From contig NZ_JABFDF010000001.1 in assembly GCF_013403985.1 (NCBI RefSeq), positions 1,178,001 to 1,242,000 of the forward strand: a DNA stretch of 64,000 nt, given 5' to 3'. Both the position numbers and the translations under genes were made by a program. The DNA is from Winogradskyella ludwigii (GTDB lineage Bacteria > Bacteroidota > Bacteroidia > Flavobacteriales > Flavobacteriaceae). The notes beneath the pieces were generated by a model that had not been told where the DNA came from, ran no database searches, and saw nothing but the letters and a program-made list of their open reading frames with translations. Below, in pieces: positions 1-9,783 of the stretch; position 1 is the first letter of the stretch, and the number at the start of each line of letters is the position of its first letter.

Positions 1-390
1 TTCGATTACCATCCTTTAGGCATGAAAGCGTCTAAATTAGTACGTTTAGATGTGCTTTTAAATGCACAACCTGTAGATGCCCTTTCGGCATTAATCCATG
101 CAGATAACGCTCATCATATTGGTAAAAAAATGTGTGAGAAGTTGAAAGAATTAATTCCACGTCAACAATTTGATATTCCTATTCAAGCAGCTATTGGAGC
201 AAAAATCATTGCCAGAGAAACTGTAAAGGCCTTACGTAAAGATGTAACTGCAAAATGTTATGGTGGTGATATTTCTCGTAAACGTAAGTTACTTGAAAAG
301 CAGAAAAAAGGAAAGAAACGTATGAGACAAGTTGGTAATGTTGAAATTCCACAACAAGCTTTTATGGCTGTTTTAAAATTAAACGACTAA
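1..390 (+). CDS. lepA: Elongation factor 4 (LepA), C-terminal fragment
   Basis: This is the last 129 residues of the ribosome back-translocase GTPase LepA/EF4; the reading frame is open from base 1, so the 5' part lies outside the window and the internal ATG at 22 is not the start. The LepA-specific C-terminal domain is visible, with the [12 protein letters not shown] and [18 protein letters not shown] segments and the family-typical ending [14 protein letters not shown]. The GTPase domain is not in view. The gene ends at TAA and is followed by a bidirectional hairpin terminator shared with the opposing operon. Identification is secure; only completeness is unknown. Confidence 0.96.
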   Translation, partial: FDYHPLGMKASKLVRLDVLLNAQPVDALSALIHADNAHHIGKKMCEKLKELIPRQQFDIPIQAAIGAKIIARETVKALRKDVTAKCYGGDISRKRKLLEKQKKGKKRMRQVGNVEIPQQAFMAVLKLND

Positions 391-427
391 ACGAATTCCT
401 GCGAAAGCAAATGTTATTTATATCATC

Positions 428-457
428 AAAAATCCCTTTTTTTAAAGGGATTTTTTT
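428..457. terminator. Bidirectional terminator between lepA and the LytTR regulator
   Basis: A 10-bp stem (430-439 with 444-453, AAATCCCTTT and its complement) encloses a TTTT loop and is followed by a T-run on the plus strand and preceded by an A-run (T-run on the minus strand). It lies between two convergent genes and overlaps the stop of the minus-strand regulator, so it can serve both. Confidence 0.8.
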
Positions 458-1238
458 ATTCCTCAAGCCACTTTCTAAACTCTGCTGTTGTAGAAGAACT
501 CGTCATTACAGTCTCTTTTAAGCCCGTCATTTTAATAAGTAATCGGTTTTTAAAATGGCTTTCTATATTCTCTATAAAATCGATATGAACCAGTTCGCTT
601 CTATTAATTTTAAAATATTTTTCAGGGTTTAATTGACTGTAAATAGTACTTATATTTTGTGAAATGGTATGTCTTTTACCTTCATAATCTGTGGCAATAC
701 AAAAATCTCCAGATGCTTCTACAACACTAATATCAGCAGCATTTAATAACTGAATTCCTTTGGTTTTTTTAATAACAAAACGCTTTTTATAATTGGTGTT
801 TTCTTCTTTTAAAGCCAACCTTAAAGTATCTAGTGTTGAATGATTTAAAGCGTTATAATCGCCTTGTTGGAATAAGGCTTGGTATTTTTCTATAGCTTTA
901 TTAAAATCTGTTTGTGTGTAGGGTTTTAAAATATAAGCAATGCCATTAGTGTTAAAAGCTTCAAACAAATAATCATCATGTGCAGAACAGAAAATAATAG
1001 GTGAATCTATAGAAACACTATTAAACAAATCGAAAGATATACCATCTAATAATTGAATATCTGACAATATAAAATCGTAGGTTTTTTCATTTAATAATAG
1101 TTTTCCTTCACTAATTGAGCGTGCCCAATCGTGCTTTATGCCTTCAGAAAAAAATGTTTGCAAACACCCTATAAGTTTTTGGTACGCTGGAATTTCGTCT
1201 TCTAAAATTAAGATGTTAATGGTTTTATTTTTCATCAC
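456..1238 (-). CDS. LytTR-family response regulator
   Basis: A two-component response regulator of 260 residues. The N-terminal receiver domain (about 7-125) shows the acidic pair E13/D14, the phospho-acceptor D60 in SDIQLLDG and the conserved lysine in the LKPY motif. The C-terminal LytTR DNA-binding domain (about 155-258) includes the typical KYFKINRSELVHIDFI segment. The start overlaps the upstream kinase gene by 14 bases, so the two are translationally linked and are a kinase/regulator pair. The receptor-like gene further upstream belongs to the same operon and may be sensor input or target. The regulated genes cannot be seen from sequence. Confidence 0.92.
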   Translation of the reverse strand: MMKNKTINILILEDEIPAYQKLIGCLQTFFSEGIKHDWARSISEGKLLLNEKTYDFILSDIQLLDGISFDLFNSVSIDSPIIFCSAHDDYLFEAFNTNGIAYILKPYTQTDFNKAIEKYQALFQQGDYNALNHSTLDTLRLALKEENTNYKKRFVIKKTKGIQLLNAADISVVEASGDFCIATDYEGKRHTISQNISTIYSQLNPEKYFKINRSELVHIDFIENIESHFKNRLLIKMTGLKETVMTSSSTTAEFRKWLEE

Positions 1239-2235
1239 TTAATTTAATAATAGGAATTATAATTTTATAGCTCTTAGCTGTATCACTGATTTGAATTTGT
1301 TTATCGCTTAGTAATTGATACCTCTGTTTTAAGTTTATTAATCCTGTTCCTAAAGACTCCGGATTGATTCCTGTGCTTGTATTCGTATTTGTTACTGTTA
1401 TCCAATCTTCGGCTATTAAAATGGTCGTTTCAATCGTATTTCCATCTATCATTTTATTATGCTTTACCACATTTTCTAGTAGTGTTTGCAATGCTCCTGT
1501 TGGAATAAATTTATCGTTTAAACTCGTATTATTAACAATATTGAAACGGTAATCATTAGCAAAGCGTGTTTCAATTAAGAATACATAATTTTCAGCAAAA
1601 GCGACTTCTTTAGACAATTCCATGACCTCAGCATCTTTTGTTTTAATTAAATACCTATAAATTAAAGACAATCGATTTATATACTCTTTTGCGCTTGTTG
1701 GATTGCTATCTATTAAAGCATCTAACGTATTTAAATTGTTAAATAAAAAATGTGGATCTAATTGAGAACGCAGTAGTTTAAGTTCGTTTTCTTTCTGCTG
1801 TTTTTCTATTTTTAAAAATTCATTTTGCCCTTCGTAAAACTTTTTAGTTAATAATAGTGCAAAAGGAAAAGCTGTTTGAAAAGTTCCTCTATCGATCATA
1901 TTTATAACAAAATCTAATCCTTTTGGGTAATTATTCCAATCATTTTGCCCAGACCAGAATCCTATAGTATACTCTATTCCTGTGATAACAATTAAAATTA
2001 TAAGCCCCAAAAAAGCAAAAAGGAAATACTTCTTTTCTTTTACAAATTTTGGAATTAACCAAAACACAAATAAAAAGATTACACTACAAATAGCAATTAA
2101 ATCGGCTGGAAAATCTAAAAGGTATTCTCTTAATAACGCACCTCTTTCATAATATGCCTTTCCTTGAATTAAATAAGACACAACAAAATAAACGGCTAAT
2201 ACTAATAGATCTGATTTATTAAGTTTGTTATTCAT
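1225..2235 (-). CDS. LytS/YpdA-type membrane sensor histidine kinase
   Basis: A 336-residue kinase with three or four hydrophobic segments in residues 8-135 and no recognisable extracellular ligand domain. A short coiled linker (about 140-155) leads to the His_kinase domain with the phospho-acceptor H162 in LDPHFLFNN, as in LytS/BtsS-type kinases. The HATPase region follows, with ENVVKHN as N box and GTGLINLKQR as G box. It is encoded 9 bases after the outer-membrane beta-barrel gene and overlaps the LytTR regulator by 14 bases. Signal and targets are unknown. Confidence 0.92.
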   Translation of the reverse strand: MNNKLNKSDLLVLAVYFVVSYLIQGKAYYERGALLREYLLDFPADLIAICSVIFLFVFWLIPKFVKEKKYFLFAFLGLIILIVITGIEYTIGFWSGQNDWNNYPKGLDFVINMIDRGTFQTAFPFALLLTKKFYEGQNEFLKIEKQQKENELKLLRSQLDPHFLFNNLNTLDALIDSNPTSAKEYINRLSLIYRYLIKTKDAEVMELSKEVAFAENYVFLIETRFANDYRFNIVNNTSLNDKFIPTGALQTLLENVVKHNKMIDGNTIETTILIAEDWITVTNTNTSTGINPESLGTGLINLKQRYQLLSDKQIQISDTAKSYKIIIPIIKLSDEK

Positions 2236-2244
2236 TTTAATGGA

Positions 2245-4611
2245 TTAATTATTAGCCTCAATTCTGTTTTCTTCATCTCTAGAAGTTTGGCTTCTACTTT
2301 TCTTTTTCCCGTATTTAGATCCAAAACTGTAGGCTAATCTCAATTGAATATTTTGTCTAGAGCCATTACTTTCTACATCTGCAAGGCCATTACCATAATC
2401 TATATTTCCAATGTAACCTCTGTTAAGCATTTTACTAAAACCAAGATTAGCTTTCAATTTATCATCTAAAAACTTTTTACCAAATGAGAAGTCTAATTCT
2501 GCAAACCAATCTATTTCTACTTGACCTTCTAAAGCTCCTGTTCCATAATTTCCGCTTAATTCAAAATTAATATCCCATGGCAATTCATAATTAGCTTGTA
2601 AAAACCAAATTAGATTCCATTTATCTAAATCGACATTAAATGTTGAGGATTCAAAATCTGTATTGGTAACAATAATACCTGTGTAACCTTCTAAACCTTC
2701 TGTAAAATCTACAGGTGCAAATAACCTAAAATTCCAATTTTCATTGTTTTCAATATTCACTACTTGTTGCCTAATCTGTGCTGTGGTATTGTCTTGTTTT
2801 ATTAAATTGAAAATAGCATCGTCTGTTTTACTATAACCAATTGTAAAAAAGGGTTGACCATCATAGGTTAGGTTAAATTGATAATTATTAGTGTAAGATG
2901 GTATTAAATTTTGGTTGCCTTCATTTGCAGAAAACGGATCTAAAAATGTAGCAAAAGAATTTAAACTACTATAAGATGGTCTTTGAATTCTATAACTGTA
3001 AGATACACTTGCTCCTAAAACATCCGTTAATTTTCTACTTATTGAAGCACTTGGAAATAACTTTTTAATAGGTCTTTTTTGCACTTCTGTAACAAGAGTT
3101 CCGTTATCTAAATAAGTAGATGCTCCATCTGTATTACTATCTTCATAACGCAAACCTCCAGAAAAAGACCACGCTCCTACTGTAGCATTTATTTTAGAAT
3201 AAAGTGCAAATATGGTTTCGTCTATTACAAATCGGCTACTTTCTTCAGTTACCAAATCAAATGTTCCGCTGTTATCTATTAAAGCTTGCAAATCATTGTC
3301 TGTTTCTACATCTGCATATCTTGAACCTGCACTAAGTTTTAGGTTGTCTGAGAATGTTTTGGTATAATCTACTCGATACGTTTTTATATTGAATGTTCCT
3401 TCTTGTATGTACCTTCTATCTGTAAAAGCAACTGTACTACCTGCAACATCAGAAAGTGTATTTGTATTATCGTTTGTAAAATCTACATAATTAAAATCTA
3501 GAACTAGTTTATCGGTTTCTGTCTTATACTCGTAATACGGATTGATATTAAAATTAGCACGATCTCTATCAAAATAATTTTCAGAAAATAAGGTTTCAGT
3601 ATTGCTTTCGTCAGAAATAATGGTTTTACTACTGGATGTTCTTGTCGATGTTCTTTTATAAAATCGTCCTCCCAAACCAATAGAATGATGTTCACTTAAA
3701 TAATAATCTAAATTTCCACTAATTGAAAAGTTTTGAGGATCGTAAGGTTCTCTTGTTGCCTGGTCGTAAGTTTCAGTTCCAACCGTTCTCACTAAAAACA
3801 AATCGTCTCGCCAAGTTGGTTCCGAGTAATTAACACTTGTCTGCCAATTTAGTTTGTTCTTAAAACTCGCCATAGAAAAACCAGAACCCCATTCAAAACC
3901 TTGGTCTTTACCCATCCAAGAAGTTACATTTCCATTGGTACCTAACTGCACATTTTTCTTTAAAATAATATTAATAATTGCAGCTGATCCAGAGGCTTCA
4001 TATTCTGCTCCTGGTTGCTCTACAAGTTCTATTCTAGAAATATTATCTGCAGGAAAATCTCTTAATAAGGTTTCAACATCCATGTATTCGGTTGTTTTTC
4101 CATTAATTAAGATTTTTACTCCCGATTTTCCAGCGATTGAAATACCATTGTTAGATACCAAAACACCCGGGATTTTACGCATTACATCCTCTAGGTTGGT
4201 GTTTATCATTTCAGAATTTTCGAGATCTACGATGAGCTTTTCAGCTGTTTGTTTAAAAACAGGTCGTTTAGATTTTATAACAACTTCTCCTAAAGTTTGT
4301 GCTTCTTCCTTAAGAGTAAAATTGAAGATTTTGTCTGCTGTGCTTAGCGTAAAAACTTCGGTTTTCTCTGTTTGGAAACCTAGTGAAGAAACTTCAAGGC
4401 TGTACTTGCCTTGTTCTAAGTTTTTGAATTCATAATAACCTGCATTATCACTTACCAACCCTGTTAACGGATCACTAACGCCATCTTGATAAATAATAAT
4501 GTTTGCAAATGGTAAAGGTTCATTAGCCTCGTCTGTAATAGTGCCTTTTACATTTTGAGAGAAACCTAAGGTAACAGTGAAAATTAAAAAACTACATAAA
4601 AATGATTTCAT
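2245..4611 (-). CDS. Outer-membrane TonB-dependent-receptor-like beta-barrel protein with CarboxypepD_reg domain
   Basis: A 788-residue outer-membrane protein. Residues 1-18 are a signal peptide ending near FSQ. Residues 20-105 are a CarboxypepD_reg-like beta-sandwich (VKGTITDEANEPLPFANI). Residues about 120-220 are a plug domain (EDVMRKIPGVLVSNNGISIAGKSG; the RIELVEQPGAEYEASG segment is typical). The rest is a beta-barrel of the outer-membrane beta-barrel family. No SusD partner follows, so it is not a standard SusCD glycan importer. Instead a sensor kinase and LytTR regulator follow in the same operon, which suggests a regulatory role or a regulated uptake function. The substrate is unknown. 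Confidence 0.88.
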   Translation of the reverse strand: MKSFLCSFLIFTVTLGFSQNVKGTITDEANEPLPFANIIIYQDGVSDPLTGLVSDNAGYYEFKNLEQGKYSLEVSSLGFQTEKTEVFTLSTADKIFNFTLKEEAQTLGEVVIKSKRPVFKQTAEKLIVDLENSEMINTNLEDVMRKIPGVLVSNNGISIAGKSGVKILINGKTTEYMDVETLLRDFPADNISRIELVEQPGAEYEASGSAAIINIILKKNVQLGTNGNVTSWMGKDQGFEWGSGFSMASFKNKLNWQTSVNYSEPTWRDDLFLVRTVGTETYDQATREPYDPQNFSISGNLDYYLSEHHSIGLGGRFYKRTSTRTSSSKTIISDESNTETLFSENYFDRDRANFNINPYYEYKTETDKLVLDFNYVDFTNDNTNTLSDVAGSTVAFTDRRYIQEGTFNIKTYRVDYTKTFSDNLKLSAGSRYADVETDNDLQALIDNSGTFDLVTEESSRFVIDETIFALYSKINATVGAWSFSGGLRYEDSNTDGASTYLDNGTLVTEVQKRPIKKLFPSASISRKLTDVLGASVSYSYRIQRPSYSSLNSFATFLDPFSANEGNQNLIPSYTNNYQFNLTYDGQPFFTIGYSKTDDAIFNLIKQDNTTAQIRQQVVNIENNENWNFRLFAPVDFTEGLEGYTGIIVTNTDFESSTFNVDLDKWNLIWFLQANYELPWDINFELSGNYGTGALEGQVEIDWFAELDFSFGKKFLDDKLKANLGFSKMLNRGYIGNIDYGNGLADVESNGSRQNIQLRLAYSFGSKYGKKKSRSQTSRDEENRIEANN

Positions 4612-4756
4612 ATCTGATTCGATTAAGATTGATGATGTAAATATAGAGACACCTTTCTTTTTTCAAAATCTGAATATGACGAAACGGGTTAAAAAAGGGA
4701 TGAATTGGTTGTATTGCCGTTAAATAAAAAAACCAATAACCATAATCTAAGCCCTT

Positions 4757-6604
4757 TTAATCTTCTTGTGCTACCTTTTCTACATCAAAAGGTTTCCCTA
4801 GATATACAAGTTTGAAATCTTTACCAATCTCGTTTGCATTAGTATTGAAAGAAGAAATAATATGCATTTCTCCATCGTCATCTTTCAAAAACAAAGGAAT
4901 CATATCCTTATTTTTATTGGTGATTTCGATAAGGCTTGTGTAGTGTTCTTTATCTTCAATATCGATTTCTTGAATAGATGGATATTTTCGTGTCACATTA
5001 ATTAACGAGCTATAGTCATCTTTTTGAGAAAACAAGCCTTCTTTAGGGTTGTCTTCAGGATTATTCATCTCTTCTGTAGTTACCAATCTAAAAGATCCAT
5101 TTTCTCCAAACTGTTCACGGAATTTGTTAATAGCATATTTATTAATATCAGAACTTCCTGTCATTGCCATTAAATACCCAACATCATTTAATTCTATATT
5201 ATCTACAAGTGAATCTGAATAAATATTAGTGTTCAGTGCTTCTAATCCCAATTCTTTGGCTTTTGCAATATTACTTTGATTACTATCTATAAGTACAACG
5301 TGTCTTCCGTTAGATTCTAAATAATGACCAAGTAATCGCGATACTTTTGAAGCTCCAACAATTAAAATACCATTAGATTGGGTGAGAAATACACCAACTA
5401 ATCTCGCAAATAATCGTGCTGTTGTAGCATTAAGTAAAACCGTACCTAATACAATTACAAATACCAAAGGAGTAATATATTCTGCACCAACAACGCCTTT
5501 ATTAGCCAATTTTAATCCAAAAAGTGAAGCAATACCAGCAGCAACAATACCACGTGGACCAACCCAACTTATAAATAGTTTTTCATTGAAGTTTAATTTA
5601 GAGCCGTGTGTACTTAAAAATACACCTATTGGTCTAATTAAAAATACAATGGATAAGAAAAGTACGGCTGTTTCCCAATTATAAATTAAGAGTAATTCGT
5701 CAAAGTTAATATTAGCAGCTAGAAGTATAAAAAGTATTGAAATAAGCAGCACACTTAAAGATTCTTTAAAGTATAAAATATCCTTTAAGTGTGGCGAATT
5801 GGAATTACCCAAAACCATTCCCATAACCACAACTGCCAATAAACCAGATTCATGAGCAAAACTATCAGACAAAACAAAAACACCTAAAACTGCTGCTAAT
5901 GAAAACACATTCATTAAATAGTGTGGTACCCATTTTTTGTTCAGTATTAAGTTTAGTGCATGAGCAAAAGTGAACCCAAACGTAGAACCAAAAAGTACAA
6001 TTTTACCAAACTCTACAAGCGCTGTTTTGGTAAATTCTCCACCAGCATCTACACTAATAAATTCAAAAACTAGTACTGCTACTAATGCACCAATTGGATC
6101 AATTAGAATGCCTTCCCACTTTAAAACCGTAGAGACATCCTTTTTTAAAGGTATGTTTCGTAAAATAGGTGTAATTACTGTTGGACCAGTAACAATGATT
6201 AATCCAGAGAATAAAAATGAGATTTCCCAAGTAAGACCAAAAATAAAATGTGCTGCAACTGCAGCTCCAAAAAATGTAACTATAGAGCCAATAGTTATTA
6301 ATTTTGTAATTACTGGTCCTACATTTTTTATTTCATTTAGTTTTAAAGTTAAGCCACCTTCAAAAAGTATAATACTTATGGCAAGCGAGACAAAATAAAA
6401 CAAACTTTCTCCAGGAAAAAGACCTTTATCACCATTCCAAATAGGTTCTATCCATTTGGTACCATCTTCGCTTAAAAACTCTGCTGCAATTGGGCCAACT
6501 AAAAGCCCAATTAAAATTAATGGCAAGATCGCTGGAATTTTAAATTTCCAAGCCATCCATTGTGCTAATATGCCTAATATAATGATTCCTGCTAACTCTA
6601 ACAT
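4757..6604 (-). CDS. Monovalent cation:proton antiporter with C-terminal TrkA-N domain
   Basis: A 615-residue inner-membrane antiporter of the CPA1/NhaP type. Residues 1-405 contain about 12-13 hydrophobic helices, with family-like polar stretches such as GPTVITPILR and the WVGPRGIVAAGIAS segment. A Rossmann nucleotide-binding TrkA-N domain follows from about 410 (ILIVGASKVSRLLGHYL), and then an acidic C-terminal region. It should exchange Na+ or K+ for H+ under nucleotide control. It is transcribed away from the stress protein/SulP pair, sharing a 128-bp intergenic region, which hints at common control of ion or pH homeostasis. The cation cannot be told from sequence. Confidence 0.9.
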   Translation of the reverse strand: MLELAGIIILGILAQWMAWKFKIPAILPLILIGLLVGPIAAEFLSEDGTKWIEPIWNGDKGLFPGESLFYFVSLAISIILFEGGLTLKLNEIKNVGPVITKLITIGSIVTFFGAAVAAHFIFGLTWEISFLFSGLIIVTGPTVITPILRNIPLKKDVSTVLKWEGILIDPIGALVAVLVFEFISVDAGGEFTKTALVEFGKIVLFGSTFGFTFAHALNLILNKKWVPHYLMNVFSLAAVLGVFVLSDSFAHESGLLAVVVMGMVLGNSNSPHLKDILYFKESLSVLLISILFILLAANINFDELLLIYNWETAVLFLSIVFLIRPIGVFLSTHGSKLNFNEKLFISWVGPRGIVAAGIASLFGLKLANKGVVGAEYITPLVFVIVLGTVLLNATTARLFARLVGVFLTQSNGILIVGASKVSRLLGHYLESNGRHVVLIDSNQSNIAKAKELGLEALNTNIYSDSLVDNIELNDVGYLMAMTGSSDINKYAINKFREQFGENGSFRLVTTEEMNNPEDNPKEGLFSQKDDYSSLINVTRKYPSIQEIDIEDKEHYTSLIEITNKNKDMIPLFLKDDDGEMHIISSFNTNANEIGKDFKLVYLGKPFDVEKVAQED

Positions 6605-6732
6605 CTATATACTTTTTACGTGAAAATACTAAATATATCTAATTATAAAGTAAGGTAATTGCTTTTATAACTATAGGTTTTTTAAAAATACGTTATCTTT
6701 CAAAATTCACTAACAAATCAACTAAATCTATA

Positions 6733-7581
6733 TTGTTTTTAAAACCATTCAAGACCATAGGAATTGGAGTTACTTTTTCACCCAATCTAAAAGCTAATGT
6801 TTATGAAGCTTCTAGGTTAGCATTAATGCTTAAATCGCGTTTGGTATTAATTCATGTTGGTGATAAATCTGCAGATAAAGAAGCCAAATTTAAGTCTATT
6901 TTAAAGCCATTTATAAATGATAATTTAGAGGTTCAAATTGTGTTTCAACCTGGTAATCCTGTCGATGTTATTTTAGCTACTTCAGAAGAAAAACAGATTG
7001 ATTTACTGATTTTAGGAGCCTTACAACGTGAGAATTTCTTAAAATACTACGTTGGCTCAATTGCTAGAAAAATTACGAGACAAGTCAAATGTTCTATTTT
7101 ACTGCTTATAAAACCTTCTATTGAAAGATTACCTTGTGAACATATTGTGGTTAATGGTCTAAAAGACCCAAAAACCAAACAAACTATTGCTTCAGCATTT
7201 TACGTGGCCAATGCAGTAAGTGCTAAAAAAGTGACAATTGTCGAAGAAATAACGCAAGATGAATTAGCAATTAAAGTTGAAGATGATAAATCTTTACGAA
7301 AAGCTAATATTATAAAAGAGCGTATAAAACTTAGAGAAAATGCTCGCGTAAAAGCCTTAATTGAAGATATACCAGAAGCACATACCAAACAAATAGCTGT
7401 AAAATCGCAACCCATTTTTGGTAAAAAAGGGTATTCTATAGGACACTATGCTCAAATTGCTCGTGCCGATTTATTAGTGATGAATTCACCTAGTAAAATG
7501 ACCTTTTGGGATCGGCTTTTTCCTCATGACATAGAGCACATATTAACCGAATTACCAACAGATGTTTTAATTATTCAATGA
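6733..7581 (+). CDS. Universal stress protein (tandem UspA domains), TTG start
   Basis: A 282-residue protein with two UspA folds (about 6-130 and 136-282). The first has the nucleotide-binding pattern in LILGALQRENFLKYYVGSIA and ends in the strand SILLL; the second ends with LPTDVLIIQ. The reading frame begins with TTG at 6733, the only plausible initiator before the conserved KTIGIGVTFSPN strand; no upstream in-frame ATG is near. The stop codon overlaps the start of the SulP transporter by 4 bases (ATGA), implying coupled translation. It probably senses adenine nucleotides and modulates the partner transporter; that role is inference from position. Confidence 0.85.
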   Translation: MFLKPFKTIGIGVTFSPNLKANVYEASRLALMLKSRLVLIHVGDKSADKEAKFKSILKPFINDNLEVQIVFQPGNPVDVILATSEEKQIDLLILGALQRENFLKYYVGSIARKITRQVKCSILLLIKPSIERLPCEHIVVNGLKDPKTKQTIASAFYVANAVSAKKVTIVEEITQDELAIKVEDDKSLRKANIIKERIKLRENARVKALIEDIPEAHTKQIAVKSQPIFGKKGYSIGHYAQIARADLLVMNSPSKMTFWDRLFPHDIEHILTELPTDVLIIQ

Positions 7582-9773
7582 GTCCAAAACCCAATAAAAT
7601 AAAGTCTTTTCTAAAAACACTACCTCAGAATATTTTTTCTGGTTTTGTAGTGAGTCTTATTGCCTTGCCTTTAGGTTTAGGTTTGGCAATGGCTAGTGAG
7701 GCGCCACCAATAGCAGGTATAATTGCTGCTGTCGTTGGAGGTGTTGTTGTTTCCATTTTTGGAGGTAGTAATGTTACTATTTCTGGTCCAGGAAATGGAT
7801 TAGTTGGTGTCCTTTTAGTCGCCATAACCACACTTGGTTTAGAAAGTGCGTATGCCGCCATTATATGTTCTGGAATACTTTTGGCTGTCTTAGGGTTTTT
7901 AAGAATGGGAAAACTTGCCGATTTTTTTCCATCGTCTGCAATACAAGGGATGCTCGCTGCCATAGGACTTATTATTCTTGGTAAGCAGTTTCATATTATG
8001 TTAGCGCATAAAATTAAACGCGCAGATACTATTGATTATCTTATTGAAATACCATTTACAATTAATGATGCCATTCATTATGATAAAACGGGCTTAATCT
8101 ACGCAGCCATTGCAGGAGTGTTAAGTCTTGCTATAATGACGTTTTATCCTAAAATAAGAAATAAATATTTACAGTTAATACCTGCTCCAATGTGGATTGT
8201 TATCCTGTCTATTGGATTTAGCTATTATTTTGAACTTGTAGCACATGAAACCAATCCAATATCATCATTATATATGATTTCTGGAATTCCAGAATTTAAA
8301 GATATCATAGCCCAAATACCAACTGTGAATTTTGGAAAGGTTGGAACATTTCCTTTTTGGACTAGTGTTTTAGCGTTAACCTTAATTGCAAGTATAGAAT
8401 CTTTATTAAGTATAAAGGCTGTAGATAAATTAGACCCAGAAAAAAGACGTTCTAATGTAAACCTCGATTTAAAAGCATTAGGATTAGCTACCATTGGTAG
8501 TGGGTTTTTAGGTGGTTTAAACGTGGTTACTGTTATTGCTAGAAGTTCTGTAAATGTTAATAATAACGCGAGTAATCGATCTTCAAACTTTTTTCATGCC
8601 ACTTTTCTTGTCATTTTTATTGTGCTTTTTAGTACACAATTAACTCGAATTCCCTTACCTGCTTTAATGGCTATTTTGGTGTTTACAGGTTATAAACTGG
8701 CGTCTCCTGTTACTATAAAAAGAATATTTTCAATCGGTAAAGAACAAGTCATCATCTTTTTAGTAACCCTTTTTGTCACCTTAAAAGTTGGACTCATCAC
8801 AGGTATTCTTTCTGGAGTTTTGGTTACTTTTTTAATTCATATTATCATCAATAAAAGTGCCTCTTTGTTTTTTAGAAATGTATTAAAACCTAATGTTTTA
8901 ATGTACGAGGAACAAGACAATGGAAATTACTATGTGAGTGTAAAACATTTTTGTAGTTTTTTAAATTTCTATAGGTTGAAAGAAAAAATCGATGCTGTAC
9001 CAGAAAATAGAGATGTTATTATTGATTTTTCGCTTTGTGAGTTTGTAGATCATACGGTTATGGAAAACCTAAATAACTATCGTGATTTATTTATAAAAAG
9101 AGACGGTCATTTTGATGTTATTGGTTTAGATCTTCACGATTCAGATTCCAAACATCCTTTTGCACTTAGACGCTTACTTCCGGTTCCTAAAATTCTTAAA
9201 AGCGGACTTACAAGACGTCAAAATACACTTGAAGATTTAGCTAACGATTATGGATTAACATACGATTCTAAAAACGAAAAAGAAACACATTTTTTAGATA
9301 AATTTCATTTCTTTAGAACAAAATCTATTGATCATATATATAATAAATTATCGACCAAAAACAGCATACTTTCAATTTTTGATATTGAATTTTCTGAAGG
9401 TGAATTTATAGCCAAAGAAACCATAAGAACTACCATGTTGTATATTAAATTAGATAAAAAAATAACGGCATTTACTTTAGATAGAGAAGGTTTTCTAGAA
9501 AAAGTATATGCGTTTGCTGGTTTTAAAGATATTCCTATTCAAGAACATTCAGATTTTAACAAACGTTTTTATTTATTAGGTGAAAATGAAACGGCCATAA
9601 AGGCTCTTTTTAATGATGACTTAATACATTTTTTTGAAAGTAATCCTTATTACCATGTGGAGTCTAATGGCACTTGCTTGTTAGTCTTTAATAAAGAACG
9701 TTTAGCAAGTACTAAAGAAGTTAAAGCGTTATTTGATTTTGGAAAGCGTTTAAAAGAAGTGATTTCTATTTAA
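7578..9773 (+). CDS. SulP-family anion (bicarbonate/sulfate) transporter with STAS domain and extra C-terminal domain
   Basis: A 731-residue inner-membrane transporter. Residues about 15-430 form the SulP membrane domain (GFVVSLIALPLGLGLAMASEAPPIAGI and the SGPGNGLVG motif). A STAS domain covers about 450-525 (VIIDFSLCEFVDHTVMENL). About 200 further residues follow, which is longer than ordinary SulP proteins; I do not recognise that part. The SulP family moves sulfate, bicarbonate or dicarboxylates in symport with Na+ or H+. The neighbouring Na+/H+ antiporter makes Na+-coupled bicarbonate uptake an attractive inference. It overlaps the Usp gene by 4 bases. Confidence 0.9.
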   Translation: MSPKPNKIKSFLKTLPQNIFSGFVVSLIALPLGLGLAMASEAPPIAGIIAAVVGGVVVSIFGGSNVTISGPGNGLVGVLLVAITTLGLESAYAAIICSGILLAVLGFLRMGKLADFFPSSAIQGMLAAIGLIILGKQFHIMLAHKIKRADTIDYLIEIPFTINDAIHYDKTGLIYAAIAGVLSLAIMTFYPKIRNKYLQLIPAPMWIVILSIGFSYYFELVAHETNPISSLYMISGIPEFKDIIAQIPTVNFGKVGTFPFWTSVLALTLIASIESLLSIKAVDKLDPEKRRSNVNLDLKALGLATIGSGFLGGLNVVTVIARSSVNVNNNASNRSSNFFHATFLVIFIVLFSTQLTRIPLPALMAILVFTGYKLASPVTIKRIFSIGKEQVIIFLVTLFVTLKVGLITGILSGVLVTFLIHIIINKSASLFFRNVLKPNVLMYEEQDNGNYYVSVKHFCSFLNFYRLKEKIDAVPENRDVIIDFSLCEFVDHTVMENLNNYRDLFIKRDGHFDVIGLDLHDSDSKHPFALRRLLPVPKILKSGLTRRQNTLEDLANDYGLTYDSKNEKETHFLDKFHFFRTKSIDHIYNKLSTKNSILSIFDIEFSEGEFIAKETIRTTMLYIKLDKKITAFTLDREGFLEKVYAFAGFKDIPIQEHSDFNKRFYLLGENETAIKALFNDDLIHFFESNPYYHVESNGTCLLVFNKERLASTKEVKALFDFGKRLKEVISI

Positions 9774-9783
9774 TAGCCTTTAA

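Noticed and set aside
3854..4435. 193-residue plus-strand ORF
   Set aside because: Antisense to the strongly supported beta-barrel protein; no family features.
5549..5565. ATACCACGTGGACC containing CACGTG
   Set aside because: The flanks do not match parS; it is coding sequence of the antiporter.
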